DNA from: an uncultured Bacteroidaceae bacterium
GTDB lineage: Bacteria > Bacteroidota > Bacteroidia > Bacteroidales > Bacteroidaceae
Direction: 5' to 3'
Assembly (NCBI GenBank): GCA_905234605.1
Contig: CAJOIE010000007.1
Location: 54,868 to 118,867 of the forward strand
Length of the DNA stretch: 64,000 nt
The translations under genes were made by a program, and so were the position numbers. How positions within the stretch are numbered: position 1 is the first letter of the stretch; the number at the start of each line of letters is the position of its first letter. Shown piece after piece: positions 36,801 to 44,713 of the stretch. Under the pieces are notes generated by a model, which saw only the letters and a program-made list of their open reading frames with translations, had not been told where the DNA came from and did no database searches.

Positions 36801-37049
36801 ATCAGCCGCCATGGCTGCCTGAACGGCATGCAGATAGCTGTCGCTCGACGGCAGTGCGTTAGCTATGCCATAGAGCTGTCCCAGTATGCGGTCCTTCATC
36901 TCGGCCACAGCCTTGTTGGTAAAGGTCACTCCCAGGATGTGGCGGAACTCGCTGCCATCGGGCTGTGAGAGAAGCAAACGTATGTACTGGACGGTCAGGG
37001 TGAATGTCTTGCCCGACCCTGCCGAGGCCTTGTAAACCGTCAGTTGCAT
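33825..37049 (-). CDS. UvrD/AddA-like helicase-nuclease
   Basis: A 1074-residue superfamily 1 helicase. Walker A YKASAGSGKTFTL is at residues 6-18, motif Ia LGVTFTNKAVAEMKDRI follows, and Walker B is HHVMIDEFQDTS. VGDVKQSIYRWRGGD, the UvrD motif III region, and ITIHAAKGLEFHTVLIP are further helicase motifs. The C-terminus has a RecB-type nuclease segment, HRPDRVIVSPDKRHVTIVDYKFG. With the AddB-like gene 98 bp downstream it forms a two-subunit repair complex that would resect DNA ends for RecA. A promoter lies at 37083-37090. Confidence 0.92.
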   Translation of the reverse strand: MQLTVYKASAGSGKTFTLTVQYIRLLLSQPDGSEFRHILGVTFTNKAVAEMKDRILGQLYGIANALPSSDSYLHAVQAAMAADGCEVPPESRLRAQCGRVLQQILHDYGHFRVLTIDSFFQTVVRSLAHELGLTANLQVDINDKEVLSQAVDNIIDRLDCEPRVLMLMQSFIRDRIEESQKWDVTEMVKKFGCHIFDEFYMLYGDKLESFLSDAGKVAALKKQLQAIVHSSKAAVMELGRRLMACMQQHGVSLDDFSNGPKNYGGMLRKLTEGDMDITLGQSVLKAAADPLTLVRKADQKKRPELMDAADSVADCFTMIIEELPKAQRDYATARGVLAHLYPLCLLSVIDQEVAAINRDTARYTLAKTPILLHQMIGTSDSPFVFEKIGAQLHHVMIDEFQDTSHLQWTNFQTLLLESASRGGFNMLVGDVKQSIYRWRGGDWRILGTLGEDGKDSIKVETLGTNFRSERRVVEFNNRFFTEAAMLLDALQEEDERTLGCTGMTAQAYADVAQVVPENRPDGGYVAVTLVGKDEDGEQTQQRVLASVKQRVRELLAAGLPPSEITILVRRHGDANPLIRSFAEEADLPALASAEAFVLGASTALALLMAAIKLLVDDSDVISSFLLDKHGADVAQLKADSSQMRLMPLMDLVYHLHSRLRLAELPGQEAYVMAFIDYVMSYTTEQAGDLFSFIAYWDNVLCRQKVPAARADGISIITIHAAKGLEFHTVLIPFCDWSFDLSHQDQADTIWAQPKEEPYTELGILPVTAGSRLSRMSAFNKEVADDVLQRHLDELNAMYVAFTRARTNLYIWSQTSDSRGKTISAGRLVQEVVHTMYPDTEVSDMTLYESGHPATCTASAMSTSSNPLLPVWQPLDVGLESYSMSASFKQSNMAQEFFASLSENVDVPQPQATGKAQSYLEQGRLLHRFFQSIVTMDDVPRVLADFEVQGLITSAATADPATAIHRSRLMQWVQRGLSDPLVASWFAGGNELYNECNIISRDADGRIVTHRPDRVIVSPDKRHVTIVDYKFGTPRDEYLLQVRTYIALMQQLYPEASVDAYLWYVYSGRVEQVAP

Positions 37050-37082
37050 TGTCTACACCGGCTAATCTGATGCATAATGCCA

Positions 37083-37090
37083 CAAAGATA
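37083..37090 (-). promoter_or_regulatory. promoter -7 element of the helicase-nuclease operon
   Basis: TATCTTTG on the minus strand (37090-37083) fits TAnnTTTG and lies 34 bp before the ATG at 37049. Confidence 0.55.
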
Positions 37091-37152
37091 GCTGCCTGCG
37101 CCGATGCATCCAACACTGGCGACCATTCGGAGTGTTTTTTCTTCCGATGTGC

Positions 37153-37182
37153 TTTGTGTGAAGGTGGAATGTGCTAACTTTG
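37153..37182 (+). promoter_or_regulatory. promoter of the HU-SPOR gene
   Basis: TTTG (37153-37156) and TAACTTTG (37175-37182) with an 18-bp spacer. The ATG at 37192 is only 10 bases after the -7 element, so the transcript would have almost no leader. Confidence 0.65.
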
Positions 37183-37191
37183 CGGCATTAC

Positions 37192-38220
37192 ATGAACACT
37201 TTATCATTACACATAGAGCGACTGCTGCTCTCGCATAACTGCGTCGTGGTGCCACACTTCGGGGCATTCGTCACGCTGGCATCGGCAGCCACACGCGTGG
37301 AGCATGAGGAACTCTTCTTCCCTCCCCTGCGCATAGTGAGGTTCAACCCCAATGTCGTTGAGGACGACGGCCTGTTGGTGTCCGACGTGAAGCGGCAGTG
37401 CCGTTGCTCGGAGGCCGAAGCCAAGCACACCATCCAAGCCATGGTGCTTAACCTGCGGCAGCAGTTGCTGGCCGACGGCGAGGTGGACTTCGGCTCAATA
37501 GGACGCTTCTCCCAGGACGACGACGGGCGTGTGGCTTTCGCTGCCTGTCAGGCTGGTGCCGTCACTCCCTGCTACTTTGGCCTTGATGCCTTCTGCATGC
37601 CACGTCTCAAGGCAGGCAGCCTGCGCGCCAAGAACAGGCAGGCACATGCCACCGCTTCGGCCACCAGCGGCACTGACAACCGCCACATCACCATACGTGT
37701 CAACCGCCGCCTCCTGCGCTATGCCGTGGTAGCAGCAGCGGCAATACTGGTATGCTTCACATTCAACAGTCCGCTGCCGCCGCACGACACACCCACACCA
37801 CAGGTTGCCACAATCACCCTGCCCTCCTCCACCCTGCCCGCACTCAGTGTCAGCGTGGAGCCAACGGGTGATGCTGCAAGCATGGATGCTGCCACTGTCG
37901 CCGACGCAGTCGCCACAACCGATATTGCCGAGGTGGCAGCAGCAGGAGCAGACGATGACATGGCTGTCGAAGACGAGCCCACGTCTCACGGCAGCTACTG
38001 CATAGTGCTTGCCAGTGCTGTCAGCCAGCGCAATGGCGACGACTATGTAGCCCGCCTGCTGAAGCGTGGTTACACAAATGCCCGCGTGTACGACAACGGC
38101 AGGATACGCCGCGTGGTGCTCGACGGTTTCGCCACTGAAGCCGAAGCCAACAGTGCCAACGCCGCCCTCCACCGCCAGGGCAGGGAGTTTGCCTCCACAT
38201 GGGTGCTCGACATGCAGTAA
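37192..38220 (+). CDS. HU-like (CCDC81-type) domains + membrane helix + SPOR domain protein
   Basis: A 342-residue protein. Residues 1-140 form two HU-like domains of the prokaryotic CCDC81 type (HIERLLLSHNCVVVPHFGAFV, then SEAEAKHTIQAMVLNLRQQL). A basic stretch and one membrane helix follow near residues 170-188 (YAVVAAAAILVCFTF), then a Pro/Ala/Asp-rich periplasmic linker. A C-terminal SPOR domain follows (CIVLASAVSQRNGDDYVARLLKRGY... DGFATEAEANSANAAL), which binds denuded peptidoglycan at the septum. The layout suggests a link between cytoplasmic HU-like domains and the division site. The start at 37192 follows the promoter. Confidence 0.88.
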   Translation: MNTLSLHIERLLLSHNCVVVPHFGAFVTLASAATRVEHEELFFPPLRIVRFNPNVVEDDGLLVSDVKRQCRCSEAEAKHTIQAMVLNLRQQLLADGEVDFGSIGRFSQDDDGRVAFAACQAGAVTPCYFGLDAFCMPRLKAGSLRAKNRQAHATASATSGTDNRHITIRVNRRLLRYAVVAAAAILVCFTFNSPLPPHDTPTPQVATITLPSSTLPALSVSVEPTGDAASMDAATVADAVATTDIAEVAAAGADDDMAVEDEPTSHGSYCIVLASAVSQRNGDDYVARLLKRGYTNARVYDNGRIRRVVLDGFATEAEANSANAALHRQGREFASTWVLDMQ

Positions 38221-38247
38221 GCACGCAATTCACACCCGCAAAAGCTT

Positions 38248-38805
38248 ATGAAAAGAGTGCGTTGCCCCAAATGCGGACAGTCCGTAACATTCGACGAGAC
38301 ACGCTACACCCCGGGGCAGACCCTCGTGTTTGAGTGTACGGCCTGCCGACGCCAGTTCGGCATACGCCTCGGCACAGCCCAGGTGCTTGCCACACGCAAG
38401 GACGAGCAGCGCGCCCCGCAGACAGAAGCCCCGACAGACTACGGCCACCTGATTGTGGTGGAGAATGTGTTCCACTACAAACAGACAATCCCCCTGCAGA
38501 TGGGTGAGAACGTGATTGGCCGGCATGTGCGCGGCACAAACATCAACACTCCCATCGAAACCGTCGACCCCAGCGTGGACACCACCCACTGCATCATCAC
38601 CGTGTCACGCAACAAGCGCGGGGAGCTCATCTACACCCTGCGCGATGCGCCGTCAGGCACAGGCACTTTCGTGGAGAACACCATCCTGCGCGACAACGAC
38701 AGGCTGCGCATCACCGACGGCACCATCATCACCATAGGAGCCACGACGATGATACTGCGTGCGGCAGGATGCAGCGACGAGCCTACCACGGCCGAGGAGC
38801 GTTAA
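38248..38805 (+). CDS. zinc-ribbon and FHA-domain protein
   Basis: A 185-residue cytoplasmic protein. The N-terminal CPKCGQSVTF ... FECTACRRQFG is a four-Cys zinc ribbon (residues about 6-35). The rest is a forkhead-associated domain: MGENVIGRHVRGTNINTP, VSRNKRGELIYTLRDAPSGTGTFVEN and RLRITDGTIITIG contain the GR, SxxH-like and N-G positions. FHA domains bind phosphothreonine, so it may sense a Ser/Thr kinase. It starts 28 bp after the HU-SPOR gene, probably in the same operon. Array C lies downstream. Confidence 0.85.
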   Translation: MKRVRCPKCGQSVTFDETRYTPGQTLVFECTACRRQFGIRLGTAQVLATRKDEQRAPQTEAPTDYGHLIVVENVFHYKQTIPLQMGENVIGRHVRGTNINTPIETVDPSVDTTHCIITVSRNKRGELIYTLRDAPSGTGTFVENTILRDNDRLRITDGTIITIGATTMILRAAGCSDEPTTAEER

Positions 38806-38810
38806 GCAAA

Positions 38811-38892
38811 TCCCCCTGCACCCTAATTGCCAAGACCATGCACGGTCTGCGGCAAGAGGATGCAGGGGGATTGGCATACCCCATGCAGGGTG
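38811..38892. repeat. array C of the phased palindromic 14-mer
   Basis: Units start at 38834 (GACCATGCACGGTC), 38856 (GAGGATGCAGGGGG) and 38879 (CCCCATGCAGGGTG), with a weak unit at 38811 (TCCCCCTGCACCCT). Spacing is 22-23 bp. It fills the convergent gap between the FHA gene and the DUF4301 gene. Confidence 0.78.
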
Positions 38893-38911
38893 TTTCAGAC
38901 AGCCCTGCGGA

Positions 38912-40429
38912 CTACTGATGCTGGGGGCGCAACAGGTCGTTGACGGTCTTCACAGGGTTGAAGGTCTCCAACGGCACCTGCACAAAGATGGTGTTCCAGT
39001 CGGCCATGGCACCATTCCACAGGCCGGGCAGCTCCAGGGCGCGCAGCTCACGGCCATTCTTGCTCTTCTCCGAGATGAAGCCCGTGGCGGGGTCTACGTA
39101 GCGAGGCAGTGGGAAACGCTCACCACGGTAGTCGCGCACGGCACACACGAGGTCGACAGGATTGAAATGAGTGCCGGAGCGGAACATGGCCACATACGCA
39201 GGGTTGTGCTTGTCTATCTGAGAGCTTTCCAAGATCTGCGGGCTCACGCTGCCGTCGGCGTTGAAGGCCAGGAACGGCCCGCCGCCAGGCTCACCCACGT
39301 TGGGCACCATGCCGCAGACGCGCATGGGGCGGTTGAGTTTTGCACGGAGCACATCGGCCAGCTGGTCTGGTTGCAAGGATGAGATGTCGGGCACCTCGCA
39401 GCACAGCTCCTCACGCAGGAAGGTGCTCATCTCCTCCAAGTCGGCCTGACCGCAGACACCAGCATCCAGGCGGCGCAGATAGTCGAAAGCCTGACGCTGG
39501 GCCGTGACAAGGATACCGGCAATGACCTGCTTCCACAGCGTCGTGGCAGGCTTGAGGGCATCGGGCACAACGTTGTCGATGTTCTTAATGAAGATGATGT
39601 CGGAATCCAAGTCGCCGAGGTTCTCAATAAGTGCACCGTGCCCTCCCGGACGGAAGAGCAGGCTGCCGTCGTCCTGACGGAACGGCTCGCCCGCGGGTGT
39701 CGATGCCAGAGTGTCGGTGCTGGCTTTCTGCTCACTGAAGGTGACATGGTAGCGGATGCCGTAACGCTCCTCGTAGGCAGGCACGACGCGTGCTGCAAGC
39801 TCCTCAAAAAGAGCACGGTGTTCGGCCGACACGGTGAAGTGAACCTCGGCCTCACCCTTGGAAGAAGCATAGAGAGCAGCCTCCACGAGATGCTCCTCGA
39901 GCGGCGTGCGTGTCTCGTCGGCATAGGCATGGAACTGCAACAATCCCTTCGGCAGTTGCCCATAACCGAGACCATCGTCGGAGAGCATGGCCTGCACCAC
40001 ATCCTTGTAGCGGCCGTCGGCCACGAGCTCATCGGCATCAGCCTCATAGAGCACCTGGCAGGCATCGTCGAGCGCGGGGAAGAAAGCGAAGTCGTGGATA
40101 CGCTCAAAGAAGGTGCGCTCGAACTCGCTCGTGGGCACGTCGGCCTCGCCATTGCAGAACTCGAACATATCCTTGAACATACGCGACGCGGCACCGCTTG
40201 CCGGCACAAACTTGGTCACGGCATGGCCAGCGTCCTTGTAGGCTTCCCATGCTTCCACGGCAGCCTGGGCCTCTGCATCAGTGGGTGCCTTGATGCCATT
40301 GCCTATGGATGCTGCCGCACGCAGGCGCAGGTAGGGGAAGCCGTCGCGCAACTGTGTGAGCTGTTGCTCTGCGCGCTCACGGCTGATGCCATGGGCTGAG
40401 AGCTGCTTGAGATCGTCGGTTGTGAACAT
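38912..40429 (-). CDS. DUF4301 family protein, possible nucleotidyltransferase fold
   Basis: A 505-residue cytoplasmic protein common in Bacteroidetes and without a proven role. TKFVPASGAASRMFKDMFEF resembles the nucleotide loop of NDP-sugar pyrophosphorylases. LLFRPGGHGALIENLGDLDSDIIFIKNIDNVV resembles the uridine-binding region of UDP-sugar pyrophosphorylases, so a sugar-nucleotide enzyme is plausible but inferred. The start at 40429 (MFTTDDLKQLSAHG) gives the family N-terminus; an in-frame ATG 57 bp upstream overlaps the promoter region. Divergent from relA. Confidence 0.85.
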   Translation of the reverse strand: MFTTDDLKQLSAHGISRERAEQQLTQLRDGFPYLRLRAAASIGNGIKAPTDAEAQAAVEAWEAYKDAGHAVTKFVPASGAASRMFKDMFEFCNGEADVPTSEFERTFFERIHDFAFFPALDDACQVLYEADADELVADGRYKDVVQAMLSDDGLGYGQLPKGLLQFHAYADETRTPLEEHLVEAALYASSKGEAEVHFTVSAEHRALFEELAARVVPAYEERYGIRYHVTFSEQKASTDTLASTPAGEPFRQDDGSLLFRPGGHGALIENLGDLDSDIIFIKNIDNVVPDALKPATTLWKQVIAGILVTAQRQAFDYLRRLDAGVCGQADLEEMSTFLREELCCEVPDISSLQPDQLADVLRAKLNRPMRVCGMVPNVGEPGGGPFLAFNADGSVSPQILESSQIDKHNPAYVAMFRSGTHFNPVDLVCAVRDYRGERFPLPRYVDPATGFISEKSKNGRELRALELPGLWNGAMADWNTIFVQVPLETFNPVKTVNDLLRPQHQ

Positions 40430-40502
40430 AGCAGAAGAAGATAAGGATTTGAGGATTAGTGAATAGGGAAATGAGTGTATGGACAATCGTTAAATGGTGT
40501 TT

Positions 40503-40561
40503 CAAAAGTAACGAAAAAACAGAAACGCCCCCGTCTTTATGGGGTAATTTGCTTATCTTCG
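40503..40561. promoter_or_regulatory. divergent promoters of DUF4301 and relA genes
   Basis: Minus-strand TACTTTTG (40510-40503) for the DUF4301 gene. Plus-strand TATCTTCG (40554-40561) for relA, a one-base variant of the -7 consensus, 27 bp before its first ATG. Confidence 0.5.
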
Positions 40562-40587
40562 CAGAGATTATGGGCATATAACCCCAC

Positions 40588-42816
40588 ATGCATGCCATGA
40601 CAAATGCCTCGCTGACACTCTCGGCCACAGAAAGAGCCGACCTCATATCGCTACACCGCCAGCTCTCGCAAGTGACTGCAGGAGAGCTGAAGACAACAGA
40701 CTATGCCATCGTGAAGCGCAGGCTGCTGCAAGCCGTGCAATCGGGTGCACTCCGGCGCAACGTGTTCGGCATCCACCCCATCGTGCTCAGCATGCAGACA
40801 GCCGTGGTCGTTGCCACCGAGATTGGCATGACACGCGGAGCCATTCTCGGACAGATGCTTGGAGATGCCGTCATTGCCGGCACCACAAGCGTGGACGACG
40901 TGCGCAAGGACTTCGGCGAGGATGTGGCACGTGTCGTCACAGGCTTGCAGCGCATACACGAGCTCTACCAGAAGAACCCCGTGGTGGAAAGCGAGAACTT
41001 CCGCCAGCTGCTGCTCTCCTTCGCCGAGGACATGCGCGTCATACTCATCTCAATAGCCTCCCGCCTGTGCGTGATGCGGCAGATAAAAGACTCCGACAAC
41101 GACGATGCACGCCGCCATGTCAGCATGGAAGCGGCCTACCTGTATGCCCCACTGGCACATAAGCTCGGCCTGTACAAGCTGAAAAGCGAGCTGGAGGACC
41201 TGTCGCTGAAGTACCTCGAGCACGATGCCTACTACCACATACGCGAGAAACTGAGTGCCACCAAGCGCAGCCGCGATGCCTATATCGAGCGCTTCATAAA
41301 GCCTATAGATGAGCGGCTACGTGCTGCCGGCTTGAAGTTTCACATGAAGGGGCGCACGAAGAGCATACACAGCATCTGGCAGAAGATGAAGAAGCAGAAA
41401 TGTGAGTTCGAGGGAGTCTACGACCTGTTCGCCATACGCATAATACTCGACTCGCCCAGAGAGCGTGAGAAGCAGGACTGCTGGCAAGTGTTCTCCATAA
41501 TAACCGACATGTACCAGCCCAACCCCAAGCGCATGCGCGACTGGCTGTCCATACCCAAGAGCAACGGCTATGAGAGCCTGCACATCACCGTGCTCGGGCC
41601 CGAGAGCAAATGGGTGGAGGTACAGATACGCACAGAGCGTATGGACGATGTGGCCGAGCGAGGCCTGGCCGCACACTGGCGCTACAAAGGCGTGAAGGGA
41701 GGGGCTTCTTCAATAGAGTCATGGCTCCAGAACATACGTACCGCCCTCGAGGCAGGCGACGACATGCAGCTCATGGACCAGTTCCGCATGGATATTGCCG
41801 CCGACGAGGTGTTCGTGTTCACTCCGCACGGCGACCTCTTCCGCCTTCCCGCCGGTGCCACCGTGCTCGACTTCGCATACGCCATTCACACCAAGATTGG
41901 CAACCATTGCACAGGCGGACGGATAGGCGGACGCATGGTGACTCTGCGCCAGCAGCTGCAAAGCGGCGACCAGGTGGAAATCATGACGCATGCCAACCAG
42001 ACACCAAAGCAGGACTGGCTGGCCGTAGCCAAGACGGGGCGTGCACGCTCCAAGATACGCCAGGCTCTCAAGGAAGCAGATGCCCGTCAGGCCGCCTTTG
42101 CCAAGGAAGAGTTGGAGCGCAAGGCCCGCAACCGCAAGATTGAACTGGAAGAGAGCACACTGATGCAGACCATGACACGCATGGGCTACCGCGTGGTGAC
42201 CGACTTCTACAAGGCCCTCGCCGACGGCACGATAGAGATAGCCCAGGTGCTCGACCAGTACATGCGCCAACGCAAGTATGAACGCGGCGAAGCCACCATA
42301 GCCCCAGCCCAGAGTGCCGACACATTCTCCATCAAGCAAGAAGCCGCCGCACCCGTCGCGGCCAAGCACGGCGACACGCTGGTGATAGACCACTCCCTGA
42401 GCGGAATCGACTACACCCTGGCGCGCTGCTGCCATCCCGTATACGGCGACCCCGTCTTCGGTTTCCTCACAGCTGGCGGAGGCATCAAGATACACCGGTG
42501 CGACTGTCCCAATGCCGCTGCCTTGCGTGAACGCTACGGCTACCGTATCATAGATGCACAGTGGGCAGGCAAAGGCGTAGCACAATATGGCGTGACACTG
42601 CGTGTCGTAGGGCAAGACGACCTGGGCATTGTCAACAATATCACATCCATCATCAGCAAGGACGAGAAGCTCCTGCTACGCAGCATCTCAATCGACTCAC
42701 ACGACGGCCTGTTCTCCGGCACGCTGACCATCATGCTCGACGATGTGGCACGCCTGCGGCAGCTCATGCAGAAGCTGCAAAACGTGCACGGAGTCAAAGC
42801 CGTGACACGCCTCTGA
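40588..42816 (+). CDS. relA: RelA-type (p)ppGpp synthetase with degenerate hydrolase domain
   Basis: A 742-residue RelA/SpoT homologue and stringent-response enzyme. The N-terminal HD domain is degenerate: where SpoT has the HD pair, this protein reads GAILGQMLGDAVIAG, so hydrolysis is probably lost. The synthetase domain is intact (YDLFAIRIIL, IPKSNGYESLHITVLGP, VEVQIRTERMDDVAERGLAAHWRYK). TGS (EVFVFTPHGDLFRLPAGATVLDFAYAIH), a zinc-finger-like CCHPVYGDPV region and a C-terminal ACT domain follow and couple it to the ribosome. Two ATGs are possible (40588, 40597). The MORN gene starts 22 bp after its stop. Confidence 0.93.
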   Translation: MHAMTNASLTLSATERADLISLHRQLSQVTAGELKTTDYAIVKRRLLQAVQSGALRRNVFGIHPIVLSMQTAVVVATEIGMTRGAILGQMLGDAVIAGTTSVDDVRKDFGEDVARVVTGLQRIHELYQKNPVVESENFRQLLLSFAEDMRVILISIASRLCVMRQIKDSDNDDARRHVSMEAAYLYAPLAHKLGLYKLKSELEDLSLKYLEHDAYYHIREKLSATKRSRDAYIERFIKPIDERLRAAGLKFHMKGRTKSIHSIWQKMKKQKCEFEGVYDLFAIRIILDSPREREKQDCWQVFSIITDMYQPNPKRMRDWLSIPKSNGYESLHITVLGPESKWVEVQIRTERMDDVAERGLAAHWRYKGVKGGASSIESWLQNIRTALEAGDDMQLMDQFRMDIAADEVFVFTPHGDLFRLPAGATVLDFAYAIHTKIGNHCTGGRIGGRMVTLRQQLQSGDQVEIMTHANQTPKQDWLAVAKTGRARSKIRQALKEADARQAAFAKEELERKARNRKIELEESTLMQTMTRMGYRVVTDFYKALADGTIEIAQVLDQYMRQRKYERGEATIAPAQSADTFSIKQEAAAPVAAKHGDTLVIDHSLSGIDYTLARCCHPVYGDPVFGFLTAGGGIKIHRCDCPNAAALRERYGYRIIDAQWAGKGVAQYGVTLRVVGQDDLGIVNNITSIISKDEKLLLRSISIDSHDGLFSGTLTIMLDDVARLRQLMQKLQNVHGVKAVTRL

Positions 42817-42837
42817 GACTATCGCCGACACCCTCCC

Positions 42838-43995
42838 ATGAAACATCAGCATACATATATATCCGTCAACAGCGGCAGCAGCATGGCCATGCACATGCTC
42901 GCCCTGTGCCTCGCCATAGCCGCCAGCACGCTGCCGGCACTGGCACAGCAGCTCACCATAGGCACATACACCTTCAAGGATGGCGGCAGCTATCAGGGCG
43001 AGCTGTTCCGCGGCAAGCCCTATGGCAAAGGGCATACCGTGTATCCTAACGGCGACACCTACGAAGGCGACTACGTGAAAGGCCGCCGTCAGGGTTATGG
43101 CACATACTCATTTGCCGACGGAGAGCGCTACGAGGGCGAATGGTTCCAAGACCAGCAGCATGGATATGGAACATTCTACTTCAGCAACAACAACCGCTAC
43201 ACAGGGCAATGGTACCGCGATTACCAACAAGGCGAAGGCACATTATATTATTATAATGGCGACCAATACACTGGCACATGGGAGGATGATCTCCGCAATG
43301 GCCAGGGCACATACACCTACGCCAGCGGCGACCGCTATACAGGTCAGTGGAAAAACGACCTGAAAGAAGGACAAGGCACATTTGTATGGCAGAACGGAGC
43401 CCGCTACGATGGCACGTGGCGCGAGGGGAAGATGAACGGGCAAGGCCTCTTCGCCTATCCCAACGGCGACACCTATCGCGGCAGCTTCCACAACGACTCC
43501 CTCGAGGGACGGGGTACATACCGTTTCAACAACGGCGACGTCTACGAAGGGCAGTACCACAACTCACAGCGTGAAGGCGAAGGCATCTTCACCTACGCCA
43601 ACGGCAATGTCTACAACGGCCACTTTCACGCAGGTCTCAAGCACGGCACAGGCACCTTCATCGCAGGCCAGACCTCCTACACGGGGCAGTGGCAGCGTGA
43701 CCTGAAACACGGTCAGGGGCGCTACACATGGGCCAACGGCGATGTCTACGAGGGACAGTGGGAGAACGGCATGATGCACGGCGAGGGCATCATCCGTCAG
43801 GCCGACGGGACTAAGTTCAAGGGCCACTTCGTGCAAGGCGAGAAGCACGGCGCATTCATCATGGAGACTGCCGACGGCACACGCTTTGAAGGCTCCTACG
43901 AGGCCGACGAGCGCCATGGTCCTTTCATTGAGAAAGACCCCAAGGGTAACATCATCCGGCAGGGAACATACAACCACGGTGTGCTTGAGCACTGA
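42838..43995 (+). CDS. secreted MORN-repeat protein with 14 repeats
   Basis: A 385-residue protein with a Sec-type N-terminus (MLALCLAIAASTLPALAQQ, starting from Met codons near residue 16-20 or from the upstream ATG). It is followed almost to the end by 14 MORN repeats of 22-23 residues, each of the form Y-x-G-x-(W/F/Y)-x(6)-G-x-G-x-(Y/F). One repeat, starting GTFIAGQTSYTG, is a residue short. MORN sheets bind lipids or act as scaffolds. It is secreted or periplasmic here. It is probably co-transcribed with relA; no functional link is known. Confidence 0.85.
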   Translation: MKHQHTYISVNSGSSMAMHMLALCLAIAASTLPALAQQLTIGTYTFKDGGSYQGELFRGKPYGKGHTVYPNGDTYEGDYVKGRRQGYGTYSFADGERYEGEWFQDQQHGYGTFYFSNNNRYTGQWYRDYQQGEGTLYYYNGDQYTGTWEDDLRNGQGTYTYASGDRYTGQWKNDLKEGQGTFVWQNGARYDGTWREGKMNGQGLFAYPNGDTYRGSFHNDSLEGRGTYRFNNGDVYEGQYHNSQREGEGIFTYANGNVYNGHFHAGLKHGTGTFIAGQTSYTGQWQRDLKHGQGRYTWANGDVYEGQWENGMMHGEGIIRQADGTKFKGHFVQGEKHGAFIMETADGTRFEGSYEADERHGPFIEKDPKGNIIRQGTYNHGVLEH

Positions 43996-44133
43996 CATCA
44001 GTGATGACTCCTGCGCGTCACGATGCCACAGCACTCATAACCATTTGCAGTGAGCAACTTACTCACGAGTTCAGTGCCTCCTGTGTGGAGCCACTTTTTA
44101 TGCCAAATATTTCCTTGTTCACGTTCTAAGGTA

Positions 44134-44141
44134 TACATTTG
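44134..44141 (+). promoter_or_regulatory. promoter -7 element of the YhcH-type gene
   Basis: TACATTTG matches TAnnTTTG and lies 20 bp before the ATG at 44162; a weak CTTG stands about 17 bp upstream. Confidence 0.5.
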
Positions 44142-44161
44142 CAATAGAAAACAATGCAACG

Positions 44162-44626
44162 ATGATTGTCGATAGCCTTGACCAACTGCGTGCCTACACC
44201 GCTTTGTTGCCACGCATAACCCAAGTCGCAGACTTCCTACATTCGCACGACCTTGCCGCCATGCCTGCCGGCATACATCACATCGATGGCGACGATGTGT
44301 TTGTCAATGTGCAGGATGCCCCCGTGAAGACCGCAGCCGAAGCTCGTTTTGAGACGCACCGCCGGATGGTCGACATACAAGTGCCCGTCAGCGGCGATGA
44401 AGTGCACGGCTGGCTGCCATCGAGCCTCTTGCCCGCCTCGGTCTACGATGAGCAGACAGACATGACACTCTATCTCACCCTTGCCGAGGCAGAAGCCGCA
44501 GGTCTGCCTGCAACAAGGTATGTGCTACGCAAGGGCCAGTTCGCCATCTACATGCCCACCGATGGCCATGCACCGGCCATCACCCCCACTCCAATGCGCA
44601 AAGCCATCTTCAAGCTCCGTGTGTGA
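44162..44626 (+). CDS. YhcH/YjgK/YiaL (DUF386) family protein
   Basis: A 154-residue cupin-like cytoplasmic protein. Landmarks are EARFETHRRMVDIQVPVSGDE, with the His/Glu metal ligands, and GQFAIYMPTDGHAPAIT, with the closing His. Members of this family take part in sialic acid or other sugar metabolism, possibly as anomerases. There are no sialic-acid genes nearby, so the substrate is open. It stands alone between the MORN and branching-enzyme genes. Confidence 0.85.
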   Translation: MIVDSLDQLRAYTALLPRITQVADFLHSHDLAAMPAGIHHIDGDDVFVNVQDAPVKTAAEARFETHRRMVDIQVPVSGDEVHGWLPSSLLPASVYDEQTDMTLYLTLAEAEAAGLPATRYVLRKGQFAIYMPTDGHAPAITPTPMRKAIFKLRV

Positions 44627-44713
44627 GCCCGAGGCTTTGCCTTATTTGTATATGCACGTGCACCTGCACCAACATATCCGCACAACCGGTAACCATTTCC
44701 CAACCAAATCATA

